A stretch of DNA of 64,000 nucleotides from Callorhinus ursinus (lineage: Eukaryota; Chordata; Mammalia; Carnivora; Otariidae), in contig NW_020312817.1 of NCBI RefSeq assembly GCF_003265705.1, positions 49,047,172-49,111,171 of the forward strand. Reading direction: 5' to 3'. The notes below the pieces were generated by a model, which had not been told where the DNA came from, did no database searches, and saw only the letters and a program-made list of their open reading frames with translations. A program made the position numbers and the translations under genes. Each line of letters starts with the position of its first letter. Position 1 is the first letter of the stretch. Below are positions 1 to 11,960 of the stretch, piece by piece.

Positions 1-64
1 CCAAAACAGATTTTCACCCAAGGATTGTAGAGAGTCTGGAATAAACCTGGGTTGTCCTTTGGGC

Positions 65-412
65 TTCTGCAACAGAATACCTCACAGTGGGGGGCTGCAA
101 CAAGGAACATTTATTTCTCACAGTTCTAAAGGCTGGGAAGTCCAAGGTCAAGGTGCCAGCCAATTCAGCTCCTGGTGAGAACCCTCATCCTGATTTACAG
201 AGGGCCACCTTCTTGCTGTATCCACAGATGATGGAGACAGAGAGATCATCTCTCTCGCACCTCTTCTTATAAGGTCACTAATTTCATCATGAAGGCTCCA
301 CCCTCATCATCTAATTACCTCCCAAAGGCCCCACCTCCTAGAACCATCCCCCTGGGGGTGGGGATTTTAACATGTGAACCGGGGGGACACGAACATTCAG
401 TGCATAGGAGGG
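65..412 (-). repeat. MLT1-like LTR (ERVL-MaLR), old solo copy
   Basis: Read on the minus strand, the sequence follows the MLT1 LTR layout as I remember it: a start near GGGACACGAACATTC on the plus side, then the 'CTCCACCCTCAT', 'CTCCCAAAGGCCCCACCTCC' and 'TTATTTCTCACAGTTCT' blocks in order. It is diverged and has no internal retroviral sequence beside it, so it is probably a solo LTR. It lies in TACR1 intron 2. A second copy in the same orientation is at 61937-62313. The exact subfamily is not determined. Confidence 0.7.
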
Positions 413-2034
413 GTCTTGCTGGAGAGTCACAGTGAAAAGCAAAGAGGTTTTGAGGTTGGACCCTTGATGGTCCCCTTCCCACTCCTGATTTTCTGGGACT
501 GGAGAGAGAGGAAAGCAAGGAGTGGCCTCCTCCACGCACCTGCCCGTGGTTCCCGCAGGTGGACATTGGTACCCTCAGGGTTCTGCTTTTCACTGACACA
601 TTCAGCAGAACACAAGCACCACCTGTGTGCCTGGGCCAGCCAGGAGGGGTTAGGTGAATGGCACCACAGTGAAGAAAGACATGGGATGGGCTAGGGACAC
701 CTGGGTGGCTCAGTCGTTAAGCGTCTGCCTTCGGCTCAGGTCATGGTCCCAGGGTCCTGGGATCGAGCCCCGCATTGGGCTCCCTGCTCTGCGGGAAGCC
801 TGCTTCTCCCTCTCCCACTCCCCCTGCTTGTGTTCCCTCTCTCGCTGTGTCTCTCTCTGTCAAATAAATAAATAAATTCTTAAAAAAAAAAAAAAAAAGA
901 CATGGGATGGGCTAGAAATGAGGGTGCTAAAGAGCCTCTTAACCCTTCATGGCTTCACTTACTCCCCTAATCTGTGGTACCCTGGGGCCTCTTGGACCCC
1001 ATCTCCACAGTGTAAAGGCAGAATAGTAGAGTGGAAAAAGATCGATTAAAATCCCAGCCCACACCACATGTTAGTACTGTGACATCAGTCAACATCAAAT
1101 TTAATTGCAAAACTGACATGATAAAACCCCACCTGAAGAGAATTGGTGTGGGCATTAAAGAGGGTAATGCAAGATAACTTGCTGGCTTGTAGCTGGGGCT
1201 AAATCAAGGGTAGCTCAAAAAATGTATTCATTTTTTTGCTGTCAACATTTTCCAGTCTCCATGGCCTATCCCCAGCCTCAGCATTCCCACCTCATATTCT
1301 TACATTTTCTCCCCTTGAACACCCGGCATCTCCCAGGAATGCTAGTGAAAGTCCCGAAACCAGGCACTGTGGCTGTTTTCATTCGTGTGTGGCCGTATTC
1401 ATTCGTGCTACCAGCAACCTTCCAGCAACTCCCTTACTGAAGTCATGAGCTGTCTTCCTGCGACTGCTCCCCTCAGGTCTCTAATCCTTCCCTACATCTT
1501 TGGCTCAGCAGCTAACTCATCAAGAAGACAGAAACTGGACCCTTCCTTCCCCCTCTTCTCCCCCTCCCCTTCTCCATCTTGAGCTACGGAGTTCATGCCC
1601 AATCTGATAGGCAGCTGGAAGCCTGCACAAGGAGGTCATTTGTCTCAATGATCAGAGCCAGGTTTTGGCATACTTAATCTGTGGTTGATAATATAGGGAG
1701 TGCAGAAGAAAGATACTGTCCCTGCTTTCAGGGAGGTCACAGATAACTCGGAAGATAAAGCTCACGTGCATGAAAAAACTATACAAGGCATCGAGTAATC
1801 AAAAACGAAGTCGTTGCTAAGTGGTGTGGGAGATCAGAGGAAAGGGAGGGGTGACAAAGACCAGAGAAGCTCCCCGCAGCAGGAGAGGGGCCTTGAAGGA
1901 GGGCAGGACTAGGGTTGGTGCCACCAGGGAGAGCATCCCAGTAGCATAAATAAGACCAGTGAAGGCACGGCGCTGGCCTGCACTGCTTTCCCCGGTGATG
2001 GTGGTAACTCAGCCCCTTCTCTTCGCAGTACAAT
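413..2034. other. Intron 2 sequence, mostly unique
   Basis: Apart from the Can-SINE at 695-895, I see no gene or recognisable repeat here. The stretch around 1690-1790 resembles the 'boundary' part of an old dispersed repeat also seen near 30.8 and 50.1 kb, but this is weak. Open frames are short and show no protein family signal. Confidence 0.5.
695..895 (+). mobile_element. Can-SINE (tRNA-derived), full length
   Basis: The tRNA-like head (CCTGGGTGGCTCAGT, then GGGATCGAGCCCC as the B-box region) is followed by a CT-rich body, AAATAAATAAAT and a poly-A tail. A perfect 20-bp target-site duplication brackets it at 675-694 and 896-915 (starts AAAGACATGGGATGG). The intact duplication and low divergence point to a fairly recent insertion into TACR1 intron 2. 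Confidence 0.95.
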
Positions 2035-2215
2035 GGAGAAGGGGTCGGCAGATTTTAAGAGGCCAGGTAGTAACTATTTCGGGCTTTGCAGGACCTAGGG
2101 CCACTCTTCCCCTCAGCCGCTGCGGCACAAAAGCAGTCACTGACGTACTTAAATGAATGGGCATGGCTGTGTTCCAAGAAAATGTTATTCATGGTCCCTG
2201 AAATTTGAATGTCAT
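2035..2215 (+). repeat. Old hAT-type DNA transposon fragment
   Basis: The segment has GGGTCGGCAGA, then GGGCTTTGCAGG, then AATGGGCATGGCTGTGTTCC. This is the order of a common non-autonomous mammalian DNA element whose ends read like 'GGTCGGCAAACT'. I do not assert the family name. A second copy in reverse orientation lies at about 55720-55890. Confidence 0.55.
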
Positions 2216-2429
2216 ATAATTTTCACATGACACGAAATAATCTTTTAATTTTTTTTAACCATTTATAAATGTAAAAATGATTCTTAGCTCACGAGCCCTA
2301 AGCAAACAGGTGGTGACGTGACTCGACCTGAGGGCAGTAGCTTGTGGCCCCTGCCGTGGAAGGCTAAAGTGTGGGGCCCGTGGTGTCAGGGGCCCCGGGT
2401 CCACGTCTGACCATTCCTCCCTACGACCA

Positions 2430-2600
2430 CTACTCACCAGATGCCCAGCTGTGCAGGAGCTACCTCTCTGTGTCTCAGCTCCCTTGCCTGCAGAGTAGCA
2501 AAAAGCTAGGAGCATCCATCTCCTCTGGCCACTCTGAGGATTAAATGAGCAGGAAGTCCGGAAGAGCACCGAGTGCAGAGCACAGGTGTGGTTGGAAAAA
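2430..2600 (+). repeat. MIR fragment
   Basis: The core 'TGTGTCTCAGCTCCCTTGCCTGCA', split by substitutions, followed by GAGGATTAAATGAG and GAGCACCGAGTGCAGAG, matches the second half of MIR as remembered. It is old and diverged. Confidence 0.6.
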
Positions 2601-2870
2601 GCTCGAGACTCAGAGTCGTGAGATTTAGGGTCTAGTTTGAGATCTGCTGCATGATCTCTGGAGGGCAGTTCCCTAGTTTTATGTAGGGTTGGAATGATTC
2701 TACTCACTCTGGGGGGTGGAGGGAGGGATTATTTGGGAGGCGAGAGGATAAGAGGTGGGGGGAGAAAATGACAAAATAAATGTGGCTGCACTTGGAAAGG
2801 GTAATGAGGCTTTGTATCACCCAGGACCCAGATCTCAGTTTCTAACTTTGTTCTCCAACAAAGGGAACCA

Positions 2871-2899
2871 ACACATACACATACACACACACACACACA
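2871..2899. repeat. (AC)n microsatellite
   Basis: About 29 bp of AC dinucleotide with one early interruption (ACACATACACATACAC), then pure AC. It lies in TACR1 intron 2 and is a likely polymorphic marker. Confidence 0.9.
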
Positions 2900-2949
2900 A
2901 ATGATGTTGGAAGTCAAGAGACCTGAGGGCAATCAGAAGAGCTCCCAAT

Positions 2950-3365
2950 GACTGAAGCTGGGGCAATTAGAACAAAAAAATAAATTAGTATTGGATTATA
3001 ACTCAAAGTATATAATACATATCCATGGGTCCATATTGACATAAAGGATTGAATAAATAAGCAAATGCAGAAGAATGGACGAATGTTCTGTTGGTCCCAT
3101 ATTATCCCATGCAGAAAAATTCCAAATAATTTATGTAGCTACTCTATAGAGAGAGCATAACTACCTACTCCTTAAGTGTGGGCTGTGCCTGGTGACTTTC
3201 CTCCAAAGAGCACAGTGTGGAATGGGGCAGGGAGTAGCTGTAGGGTGGATAAACCTAACAAATGCCGCCTCAGGTGACCCAAGTCAACATGAACAGCAAT
3301 AAGCCATGTTGAGAGCATGTACCTTTGATAGTATGTGATGAGAATGGCACCATCCTTTCACCCAA
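2950..3365 (+). repeat. Old LINE-1 3'-end fragment (L1M type)
   Basis: The run AATTCCAAATAATTTATGT, GAGCATAACTACC, CTCCTTAAGTGTGGGCTG, GTGACTTTCCTCCAAAGAG and AGCATGTACCTTTGATA follows the remembered 3' region of an old mammalian L1M element. It carries many substitutions and no open frame. Confidence 0.6.
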
Positions 3366-3519
3366 GGCAATGCTGATCTCTACAACACAGAACTCCTGGG
3401 CCTCTTGCTTAGACTCTGTCAGGGTGAACCGCCTTGCACAACTCCAGGGGGTGCTGTTCACACAACTGTCTCTGCGAATGGCATCCCGGGGCTGTTCCGA
3501 GTGCCACGGCACATAAGTG

Positions 3520-3705
3520 CTCTGCAGTCTTTGTGTCTGAGTGTTATCGTCTATAAAATCAAGATTACTATAGGGAGTCGTGAGTGGGGCGACACATATA
3601 TATATAAAGCATTGAGAACAGTGCCCGGCATGCAGCAAACACTGTCTCCGTGTGCGGGGTTAGGGTTGGGGTTGCTGTTGTTGTCGTCATTATTACTGTT
3701 ATTAT
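3520..3705 (+). repeat. MIR fragment ending in GTT/ATT-rich tail
   Basis: TGTTATCGTCTATAAAATC, GCATTGAGAACAGTGCCCGGCATG and CAGCAAACACTG match the 3' half of MIR. It is followed by GGGGTTAGGGTTGGGGTT and a GTT/ATT trinucleotide tract, probably expanded from the element's tail. Confidence 0.6.
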
Positions 3706-4149
3706 CTGGAGGCCTGTCGGGGCTAGGTATCTCTCTGGCCCCTGTCAGTACTAAAAGGCGCTATTTAGTTACACGTACGCTCCTTACGCCACCATGTTCT
3801 ACCCGGGCCCCTCTTTGAACCAGGATTATCACATGTTGGAAAACCATTTCAACCAAGGTGCCACCTCTCCTAAGCCCCTTTCCTTCCCAAACACAGTGGA
3901 TGTGTGGGGCTGCAGGACTGGGCCGGAGGCTAAGCCTGGGGACATCCCTGGTCCCCGGCACCCCGCTCCCCTCTGCGCCCCCCCCCCGCCCCCGTCTCGA
4001 CCCCTTGTGCCTGCTCTTGTCTCTGCGCGGGCCCTCCACCCCGCACCCTTATGTGGCTGCCTCACCCTTCAGGTCACCTCATCAGAGAGTCCTCTGAGTG
4101 TGAGTGCCTCATATTCTCCATCGCCATCCCCACTGGTTCCTTTATGCAC
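3706..4149. other. C-rich unique intronic sequence
   Basis: The plus strand has long C runs around 3960-4000, including an uninterrupted run of 12 C. The surrounding region is CpG-poor. Several open frames cross it because stops are rare in C-rich DNA, and none looks like a real protein. No repeat family was recognised. Confidence 0.5.
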
Positions 4150-4320
4150 GTAACACATTCATGGGTTTATATTTATTTGTTCCTATATTTGTTTATCATC
4201 GGTCTTCCCCACTATAAGCTTCTCCAGGGCAGGGACCATGTGTTTTTCATTCACCAGGTATCCCTAGATTCTAGCACAAAGTAGGGAGTTCATGAACAAT
4301 CGGATGGCTGAATGAATGGA
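4150..4320 (+). repeat. L2 LINE 3' end
   Basis: TATAAGCTTCTCCAGGGCAGGGACC, with a short break, then CTAGCACAAAGTAGG and GGCTGAATGAATGGA follow the L2 3' end consensus in order (gene-desert type LINE tail ending in a TGAATGAATG repeat). Confidence 0.75.
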
Positions 4321-5384
4321 GCCCAGCGGCAAGTACACTGCTCCTTCTTTCACACGTTCCTCCCCCATAACTAAAGTGCTACCTCAACACAGGGCTGGCT
4401 TCCATCCTGAACAGGTGACTTTGTTAACAATATACACACAACCCATATAAAGCCAAAGTTGGCATGATCCAGCACGTACACAGAGTCAAGTTCAGGAAGC
4501 CTCGTTTAATAGGTAAAAGTAATAAAGATAGGAACTCCATTAAAAAGTAGCCAAAACAGCTGTCCACAGCAATAACCGCAAACAATTTTTGGTCTTTTCT
4601 GACGTCCCGCTCTCATACCCCATCACTGCCCCCCTCGGGCCCTCCCGGTCGGAGCCTCCTTCCCACATCCAGCCCATACAGACTTTCTGTCTCTATTGCA
4701 CAGATCAGCTTAGCTTTTATTCCAGCAATAAAGACCCCCCTTTTTTTTGTACGAGGAAAAGACTACATGAAAGATGGTGCAGAAATTACTAGATTTTCTT
4801 TGGCCAGCTTGGAGAGACATAAGAATCTGTCAATACTCCCACATTAAAAATGTTTATCCTCTCACATACGACTCACAGCAGACTTCAAATTGATTAATGT
4901 AGTCTCCTTGAATATTTCTTGTGAGACACATAAATTGCATTGCTCAGTTTGTTAATGGAAACTATAAGCTGGCGGCGGTGTACTGGTCTATTGTCTGTGC
5001 TAAGCAACTTTTGGCTGAGAAACAGAAAGTAGGGTGTTTGTCTTTCCCACATATTTCAGCCAACTGGGAGCGTCTTTGGGCTCAGGGTTCAAGGCAGGAA
5101 AAGGCAGTAGAAATGCATTGTAAACTGGAAGCTAAGACTTGGCCACATTCCAAGTCACCCATGTAGACAAAACTGAATGCTGGGGCTGATGTTTTAAGCT
5201 ATGCTATTCTTCAGTAAATTACCTGCCATTATGAAACGCTGTGGATAATTTTTGTGCATGATGTACGTGTTGTTCATTCTTAGAAAACTATGGTTTCCCT
5301 GCTCTGAGTGACATTTATCAATTTTTCTTCTGAGCTCATCTGAGCAGAAAGGGAAAAAAAAAAAGCAAAGGATTGAAATGGGAG
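4321..5384. other. Unique intron 2 sequence
   Basis: No exon, RNA gene or repeat was recognised. It contains AT-rich patches near 4740-4920 with a short T run and no sustained open frame. Confidence 0.45.
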
Positions 5385-5490
5385 GACAGATCTGTTTTCT
5401 AGTCCCATTTCAACCCTGAGTGACTTGAACAAGGCAATTACCTTCCCTGTGCCTTAATTTTTCAATTTAAAATGGGGTTAGCAATCTCTG
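5385..5490 (+). repeat. MIR fragment
   Basis: CTGAGTGACTTGAACAAGGCAATTACC, read in two parts, then TTTCAATTTAAAATGGGG are the remembered MIR core (loss of the conserved 'TCATCTGTAAAATGGGG' by substitution). Confidence 0.6.
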
Positions 5491-7899
5491 TCTCTTACCC
5501 CAAGTCCCAGAGGTAATGACACGAAGGCAAATCCACTTTGCAGAAACACCTTTACAATGAAACTAGAAAACGTGAGACTTCTGCCTCTTTTACAAGCCAG
5601 TAGCTGCTTACATGGTACCACGCTTGATGCAAGGTTTCATCAGAAGATTTCACGCAAAGAAAAGGAAAATGGCCACTAACTGGCCATCCGTTAGGAGGTG
5701 TTGTTACTGAGAATCGCCTTATGAAGAGGAACGTTACAGGCACAGCAAGAGAAGTGGGTACTCGGCATGAAGGCCAAGAGTCTGGGAACTTAGTCCAGAC
5801 AGGGCGGGTAGGCTCTTATGACTAGGATTGTTTTGATTATTTTAAGTGTTCTTCAGATCCCACAGACTAGAGGGAGGGTAACCACCAACCAACACCCATA
5901 TTTCTGGTGCAACTTACTTCTATCAGGAAATGTTTACTGATACCAGTTGGCACCAACAGAAGCGGTTTTTAAACAATGCCCCACCAAAAAAAATCTCTGT
6001 ATTTTCAGTGCTCGACAGAATGATAAAGTACCAGCATCAGTGCCGCTGCGTGAGTCTGAGTCCAACTCACTCAGCATTAGTTACAGGCTTGGCAGCCAGG
6101 GCAGAAGCTCATCCCAGATCTGTCCCCGGTGACTCACCCAGCAAGGAGGATTCCACTGCAGCGACAGTCAGCCAACCTCAAGCAGAGCAGAGCACAATAG
6201 AGTTAACTATCTGGAGGGGCTGAGGGTGGGTGAGCGGTATCAGGAAAACATTTATCAGTGCTCACTAATCCTCGGAAAAAAACATGTCACAGACAAAATG
6301 CAGTCTTGTTCTCAGTGGGGTTGTAATGAACCAAGGAAGCTTGCAAAGCTCATGCTACATTGGTAAACACTGGACCAAAGTGCATACTGGAAAATGGCAT
6401 CATGAGGGATTGGGGGGTGAGGTGTGCAGGGTACAACGAATGCAAGCCCATAAGATGCATGCTGCTTTAACGTGGTGGTGGTAGGGGAAATGCCAGTAAC
6501 CCAAATGAAATGCTGATTGGTCCAGGTGATAGTTGCAGTTTGGCGCCACCTGGTGGTGGTTGTCTTCTCGGACGTCAAGAGCTGGGCTGTGTAGTTCTGG
6601 GGTTTCCAGAACTACCATGGGGATTCCAGGAATATCTACATGATTTGATGTGATCCGCCAGGCTGAGAAGATTGACCAGGGAACAGAGTATAGACTCAGG
6701 AACTCCATGTCTGTCTCCCTGCCTCCTGAGACAGAGTCTCCCTCTCCACCACATTCCCTACCCCACCAAACAAGAACCTTCACCCACCATGGGAACTCTG
6801 TGGCCACCAGGGTCTCTGACCAGCCCCTTGGCCCCACTCTGGAAATCAGTCCTCCTCCTTCATTTCCTCAAAGCCCCGCTGACACTGAGCTATTGGGTGG
6901 GGCATATTTTACAGAACATTAGAGGAGTAATTATAGAAATCAGAGAATTACAGCAGAGGATAGGATTGTTCTTTCTTGAATTTACTCACAGCTACCCTTG
7001 TCTTTGCAATCTGATGAGCAGTTCTCACCGCGGGCAAGTTGTTGCTGGTGGTGCCCTTTCACAAGTCCCTGCTTCCGATCCTGGGGCTCAGGAACACTCG
7101 CGCTTGCTCTTTCTCGTGCTTGTTCCTTGTACTGTTGATATTCTCCCCCCTGCCCCCAACCAGAGACAGGTTTAGCATTTTTCTCCCTACCTCAAATTAA
7201 GCTTTTGGCCTATCGTTTCTTGTCCCCAAACACAATAAAGTCCTCAGCCAGATCAAGGACCATCTGATTTATTCTCTTCTCTCAGCATTGGGAAGTGCGC
7301 AGAAGCTTTGGAATTCAGGGTTTATTTTTTCTTTAACATAGAAACCAGTGAAAATTTCAGGTAGGAGTATTATCTTCCCGTCTCTACCCCATTCCCATTC
7401 TGCCCCTGAGCAAACTGGAAGGAGGAGGGGTGTGGGTAAGGGAGTCTAGTTTCTTTCTGCCGGAGTCCATTGTTTACATATCTCTTGTTAGAGCATTTCC
7501 AAACTCTGGAGCCATTCCTGGCACACATCCTCTTTTGTTCTCTTCATCTGAGAGAGCTAGCTGACCAAGAAAAAATCTGAAACCAGGACATCATGAGAGC
7601 CAGTGCGGGGATGAGGCCAGTGAATTTGCCATGTGATATCTTCTAGAAAGCTGAAAGTCTGGCTGCAAATAACTGAAACTATCCCCTGACCCTCTTCTTA
7701 AGAAATGTGAAGGTCTGGAGATATTTTATTTTGGAGAACTGAGTAAAATAGTAGAAGAGATTTACTGTCATGGAGAAAAGATACACTACAAAGCCACCAA
7801 AAAATGAGAGAGTGTGGAGATGGCACCAGAAAGAAAGATCGATCAAGGAAACAGAGCGAAAGCCCCAAACAGAGCCAAGGAATCATTGAAGAAAACGAT
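5491..7899. other. Unique intron 2 sequence
   Basis: I see no gene, RNA gene or clear transposable element. The 167-residue frame at 6672-7175 has no family features and crosses low-complexity S/P-rich sequence, so I do not call it. Confidence 0.45.
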
Positions 7900-8690
7900 T
7901 TGGAGCCTTTCGTCATAATACTCACCAAAATAAATCCCTGATGGACTGAATAGTTATAATGCAAATAATCAAATAAATGAACTGGAAGAAAATATGAGTG
8001 AATATTTCCATGATTTTGGTATTGGGAAGGCAATTCTAAGTATAATATGATAGAAGCCATAAAGAGTTCTCACAAATTAGTAAGGACCGTAGGAATACCC
8101 CAATGTAAAATCAAGCAAATTATATAAGCAATCAATTTGGAAAAGAAGACATGACAGTGATAAAAAAGCATAATTATAAAATTTCAGTGCATAATGAATC
8201 AAGAATATTAAAAGTAAACTATCATGCTGTCGAAGACTAGAAGACTTACTAACACCCGGTGCCTCTGTGCAGGGAAAGGGAAAGCCCCAAGGCCACGGGT
8301 GGTGTAAACTGGCAGGTATTCTCTGACAAGTGACAAGATCTACCAAACCTTTAAGGACACTTTAACTTAATTCCGGTGAATTAATCCTTGGGAAATAAGA
8401 ATGAGAGCAAAGGCATGAATTCAACATGTTAATTACAGTATCGATTAAATATCAAAACATAGTAAACAACCCAAATGTCCCAATTAGAAGACGGGCTGAA
8501 TACACATGTACCTCCATAAAATGGGGCATCATCACACCCATGAGAAACGTTGTTATAGAAAAATATTTATTGGCATAAACAGAGGATTGTGACACAGTGT
8601 GATTTTTGAAGTAATATAAAATACACTTACGTATGTATAAATGTGAGTGTGCGTGTGCATATAGGTATAGGACGACGTTAGTCATTTTTA
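7900..8690 (+). repeat. Old LINE-1/HAL1-type 3' fragment
   Basis: The block AACCCAAATGTCCCAATTAG, then GGCTGAATACA, CTCCATAAAATGGGGCATC and a TGTATAAATGTG tail follows the standard L1/HAL1 ORF2 C-terminal DNA ('aacctaaatgtcc...', 'tacatcca...'). It is highly diverged with no open frame. The 5' limit is approximate. Confidence 0.5.
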
Positions 8691-8744
8691 ATAAAATTTA
8701 TTTCAAGGTCATGGGATTATAGGAACTTCTAAAGTTTCTCTTTT

Positions 8745-8954
8745 TTTAAACATTTTTTAAATTTTAGGTGGAGAGAGAGAGCCCATGCTCGTGCGCACGT
8801 GAATGGGGGAGGGGGAGAGGGAGAGAATCCTCAAGCAGACTCCCCACCGAGCACATGGCCCCACTCCAGGCTCCATCTCGCAACCCATGAGATCGTGACC
8901 TGAGCTGAAACCGAGAGTTTTCGGACACGACCAACGGAGCCACCCAGGCGCCCC
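8745..8954 (-). mobile_element. Can-SINE, older copy
   Basis: On the minus strand it begins GGGGGCGCCTGGGTGGCTC and ends in a degenerate A tail (T-rich 8741-8765 on plus). An imperfect target duplication (CTAAAG followed by a TTTCTTTT-like run) is visible at 8729-8744 and 8955-8970. The CpG sites are decayed, so it is older than the copy at 695. Confidence 0.9.
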
Positions 8955-8970
8955 CTAAAGCTTTTCTTTT

Positions 8971-10469
8971 AACCCTTGTCCATATTTTCAAATCCACAAT
9001 GAATATATAGTGCTTGCAACAAGAAAACTATTGATTAAAGAACGAAACCGTAGGAAATGCTTGGGCCTCCAGGCTCTGTGCTTATAGGACATGCGTTCAA
9101 GTGGATGCTAGACACACTACCGAGGAGGATGCCCTCAGGGGGACTTCTTGCTGGTGTGGGGATGGAGCAGGGAAGAATTCTAATGTCCTTCCAAGCCTGA
9201 GATGCTCTCTTTCTATGAAACATTTCCTTGGTACCACTTCTGCAAGGGGGATTAAAGAATACCGTTGGGCTCTGCCTCCAAGGACCATAGCATCTAATGA
9301 AGCAGACAAAATATCAAAAGTTGCCTGGAGAAGAACACATCAAAATTATGACTTGTATGGTTTGGACAGTGCCTGACGAAGAAATGTACTTTATTTCCTG
9401 TCTTGTTCACAGGCAGGAGCTGAGCGACTACCTCCAGGAGGCAGGACCATTCGGGGGTAGGGATTTTGTGAACCCAATCTTTCCGTGAATTCAATGAATT
9501 CACTTGAGCATCTGCCTCGATTGGTCAAAGCACATCCTAAAAGAGGCTGACTTAGGGGCATTTGTGCCCCGAGTTGGTGGCTGGATGCAGTCTTGATGGA
9601 GGTTTGATCCTGGCCCCTCTTCTGAAGCACAGGGAGAAGGACATGTACTCACATGACCGTAAGCCAGGGTAGACCGGGCACAAGCGGGGGAGGGTACTTG
9701 GGGGCTTCAGTAGCCCCTGCCTTGTCAACCAACACACAGATGGCTTCCTTTGGTCCCTGCCCTCCCCTCCCTCTCGTGACCCAACATTTTAAGGATGGAG
9801 TCCCGCCTACTGCCCCCACTTCCTCATTCCCCATCAGCCAGCTCACCTGCTCTAGCCTTCGCGACCACCCCGAAAATATTGACTCCGCTCCTCACCTCCT
9901 CTTTCCAAGACCACAGAGCAAGTTGCAGTCCTCATGCCACCCGCTGCCCTCCCAAGGCCCCTCCCCCAGACAGGCTCCACCAGCCCCTGGACCCGCCCTC
10001 CCTTCCCTCCGCTCCCTCCCGGTCCTTCTTCCCTCCTTGCCCTGGGCCCACTCCCACTCTCCTCTCTCCCCCGCATCCCTTCATCCTCTCAGCGTTTGGG
10101 GACACCCAAGGGCTCCAAATCTAGTCTTCATCCAGGTGTAAAACGTCCTAGCTCCAGCCAGATCCAGATGTCCCACTGCCTGCCTGCCTGAAGGTCAGCG
10201 TGTCCAAACGTCAACCTGCTGACCTCCCCCAGCAAGCCTGCTCCTCTTCCACGGTCCCCATACCAGCAACAGCTGGCCTCACTCTCCCTATTCACCCAGG
10301 CCAGAAATCCGGCTAAATTGCCCCACCGGCTGTCAAGCCCACCAGCCACAGCACCCCTTGGAGACTTCCCCGCCTCCCCATTCTGCCGTGGCTCTAGCTC
10401 AGGCCATTGTCACCTCCAGCCCGGATCCCTGCCCAGCATCCTAAAGGCTGGCGCCTCTAGCCTGGCCGG
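8971..10469. other. Unique sequence with a long pyrimidine-rich tract
   Basis: From about 9935 to 10115 the plus strand is strongly C/T-rich with few purines. Three overlapping open frames (for example 9653-10141) exist only because stops are rare in such DNA. No repeat family was recognised. Confidence 0.5.
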
Positions 10470-11150
10470 CCTCCATCCAAGCCCTGCCTCCATCAGAGCA
10501 CAAGCATCGGACCATGTCACTCCCTGTTTAAGACCATCTCATGGTTTCCATCCACTTCAGAATACGTTATAAGTTCTCCGGCCGGTCATAAAACGCCCTT
10601 CACGATTTGGCCTTGGTCTGCCTGTCCGGCCAAGTCTCCTGATACGTCCTCACCGGGTCCCATTCCATTCAGTCCAAAACACAGCACAGCACCCCACCAT
10701 GCCAAGATCCTCCGTCAGTGCCTTTGCCCTTGCCGTTCTCCCTCCCTGAAGGGCCCGCCTCCTGCTGATGTACCAGGGCCCGGCCAAGCACCCCTCCTCC
10801 AGGAAGCTTCCGTGATTGGCTTGGTCGAGAGTCTCACTTCTGCATTCTCATTCCTCTCCACGCACTTAGTAACAAAATGCCTACGGTAGTCAGAGTGATT
10901 TTTAAATTATTGATATATGTATCTACTTTTTATATTTCATATATATTTATAAAGGCCCCTGACACCTTTCTCAGTGTCTCCACTCGGCTTGAAGAGGTAA
11001 CCACTGTCTGTCACTTCCCGTGTCACCTTCCTTGGCACTCCTCTGTGTCCCCCGCAGACTGAGCTCCTGGTGATGACACCCGACGCTTGGGCCCTTCACA
11101 TAGGGCCAGGCCTGGAGGAGGTGCGGAATAAACACTTGCAGAACTTACAA
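10470..11150 (+). repeat. L2 LINE fragment
   Basis: The order CATGTCACTCCCTGTTTAAGA, CTCATGGTTTCCATC, AAACGCCCTTCACGATTTGG and later GAATAAACACTTGCAGAA is that of the 3' part of L2, with an AT-rich insert at about 10880-10960. It is old and diverged, and its exact limits are uncertain. Confidence 0.55.
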
Positions 11151-11654
11151 ACTAGTAGAGTGTCATTTCCATCTGCCTCCAAAAGGGCTGCCAGGGGCTT
11201 TGGGATTTGGTCTAATATCTAGAAGTGAAAGTGAACCAAGAAATATATGGATTTTTCTTCCTTTTACTACGAAGAAACCACACTTATCTGCAAAGAAGAC
11301 AAGTTCTTGGGAGGGAGAAGTCAAGCAGGCATCTAGCACTGTGCTCTAAGAAGCAAGAGCCTGAGGGCTATTGGCGGGAGAGCGGGAGGGGGTGCTACTC
11401 AGCTCGTGTCCAACGAGGGGGGGCCCCACAAGTCTGGGATGCAAAGAAGGCTCTGGGGACAGGCGTGCTCCCGGTCACCTCAAGCTTGCAGGACCATCCC
11501 AGGAGGCGGACTCAGCTTGTTGCCCGTGGCCTAGGATGGAGTAGTGAAAGCTGCAGGCCCCAGGTTCTCAGTCTGAGGCACTGCATCGGTCCGCAGGTGC
11601 CGGCAGCAGGAGGCTCAGCGACAATGACTCTCAGCCCCAGCTGTGAGGAGAACC

Positions 11655-11960
11655 ACGTGGGAGCTTCTGAAACTCCGAGACCCAGGCAGCCCTGCAGGCC
11701 AGGCTTCAATCAGAAGCTGAGGGTGGGGTCCACACCCTGGAATTTTTCAGCACTCCCCAGGTGATTCCAATGTGCAGCCAAGATGGAGAGCCGTGTGCTT
11801 CAAACTTGAACTTGCGCATTGAACCACCAGGGAGTCTTGTTAAAATACACATTCTGATTTGGCGCATCCGGGGTGAGGCCTGAGAACCTGTAACTCTCAC
11901 AAGCCCCAGGTATCGCTGATGGAGCTGGCTTTATGGCCAGTGAGCGGCACGTCACAGGGG
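11655..11960 (+). repeat. Two adjacent MER5-like hAT transposon copies
   Basis: Two blocks each repeat the MER5A order: 'GAACCACGTGGGAGCTTCTGA ... AGCACTCCCCAGGTGATTCCAATG' (about 11655-11795) and 'TTGAACCACCAGGGAGTCTTG ... CACAAGCCCCAGGTATCGCTGATGG' (about 11796-11960). Both are non-autonomous fragments without coding capacity. MER5 copies recur at 14.6, 14.8, 18.4, 29.5, 32.7 and 36.7 kb. Confidence 0.6.

Noticed and set aside
720..770. tRNA-like sequences in the Can-SINE heads as tRNA genes
   Set aside because: They are SINE A/B-box remnants within retroposed copies with poly-A tails and target duplications. They do not fold as complete tRNAs.
3656..3680. Interstitial telomere repeat (GGGGTTAGGGTTGGGGTT)
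   Set aside because: Only about three imperfect units next to a MIR tail, far too short to call a telomeric insertion.
9653..10141. 162-residue Pro/Ser-rich frame
   Set aside because: It is a by-product of a C/T-rich tract with few stop codons.
11225..11764. 179-residue plus-strand frame in intron 2
   Set aside because: It runs into a MER5-like element and has no recognisable protein features.
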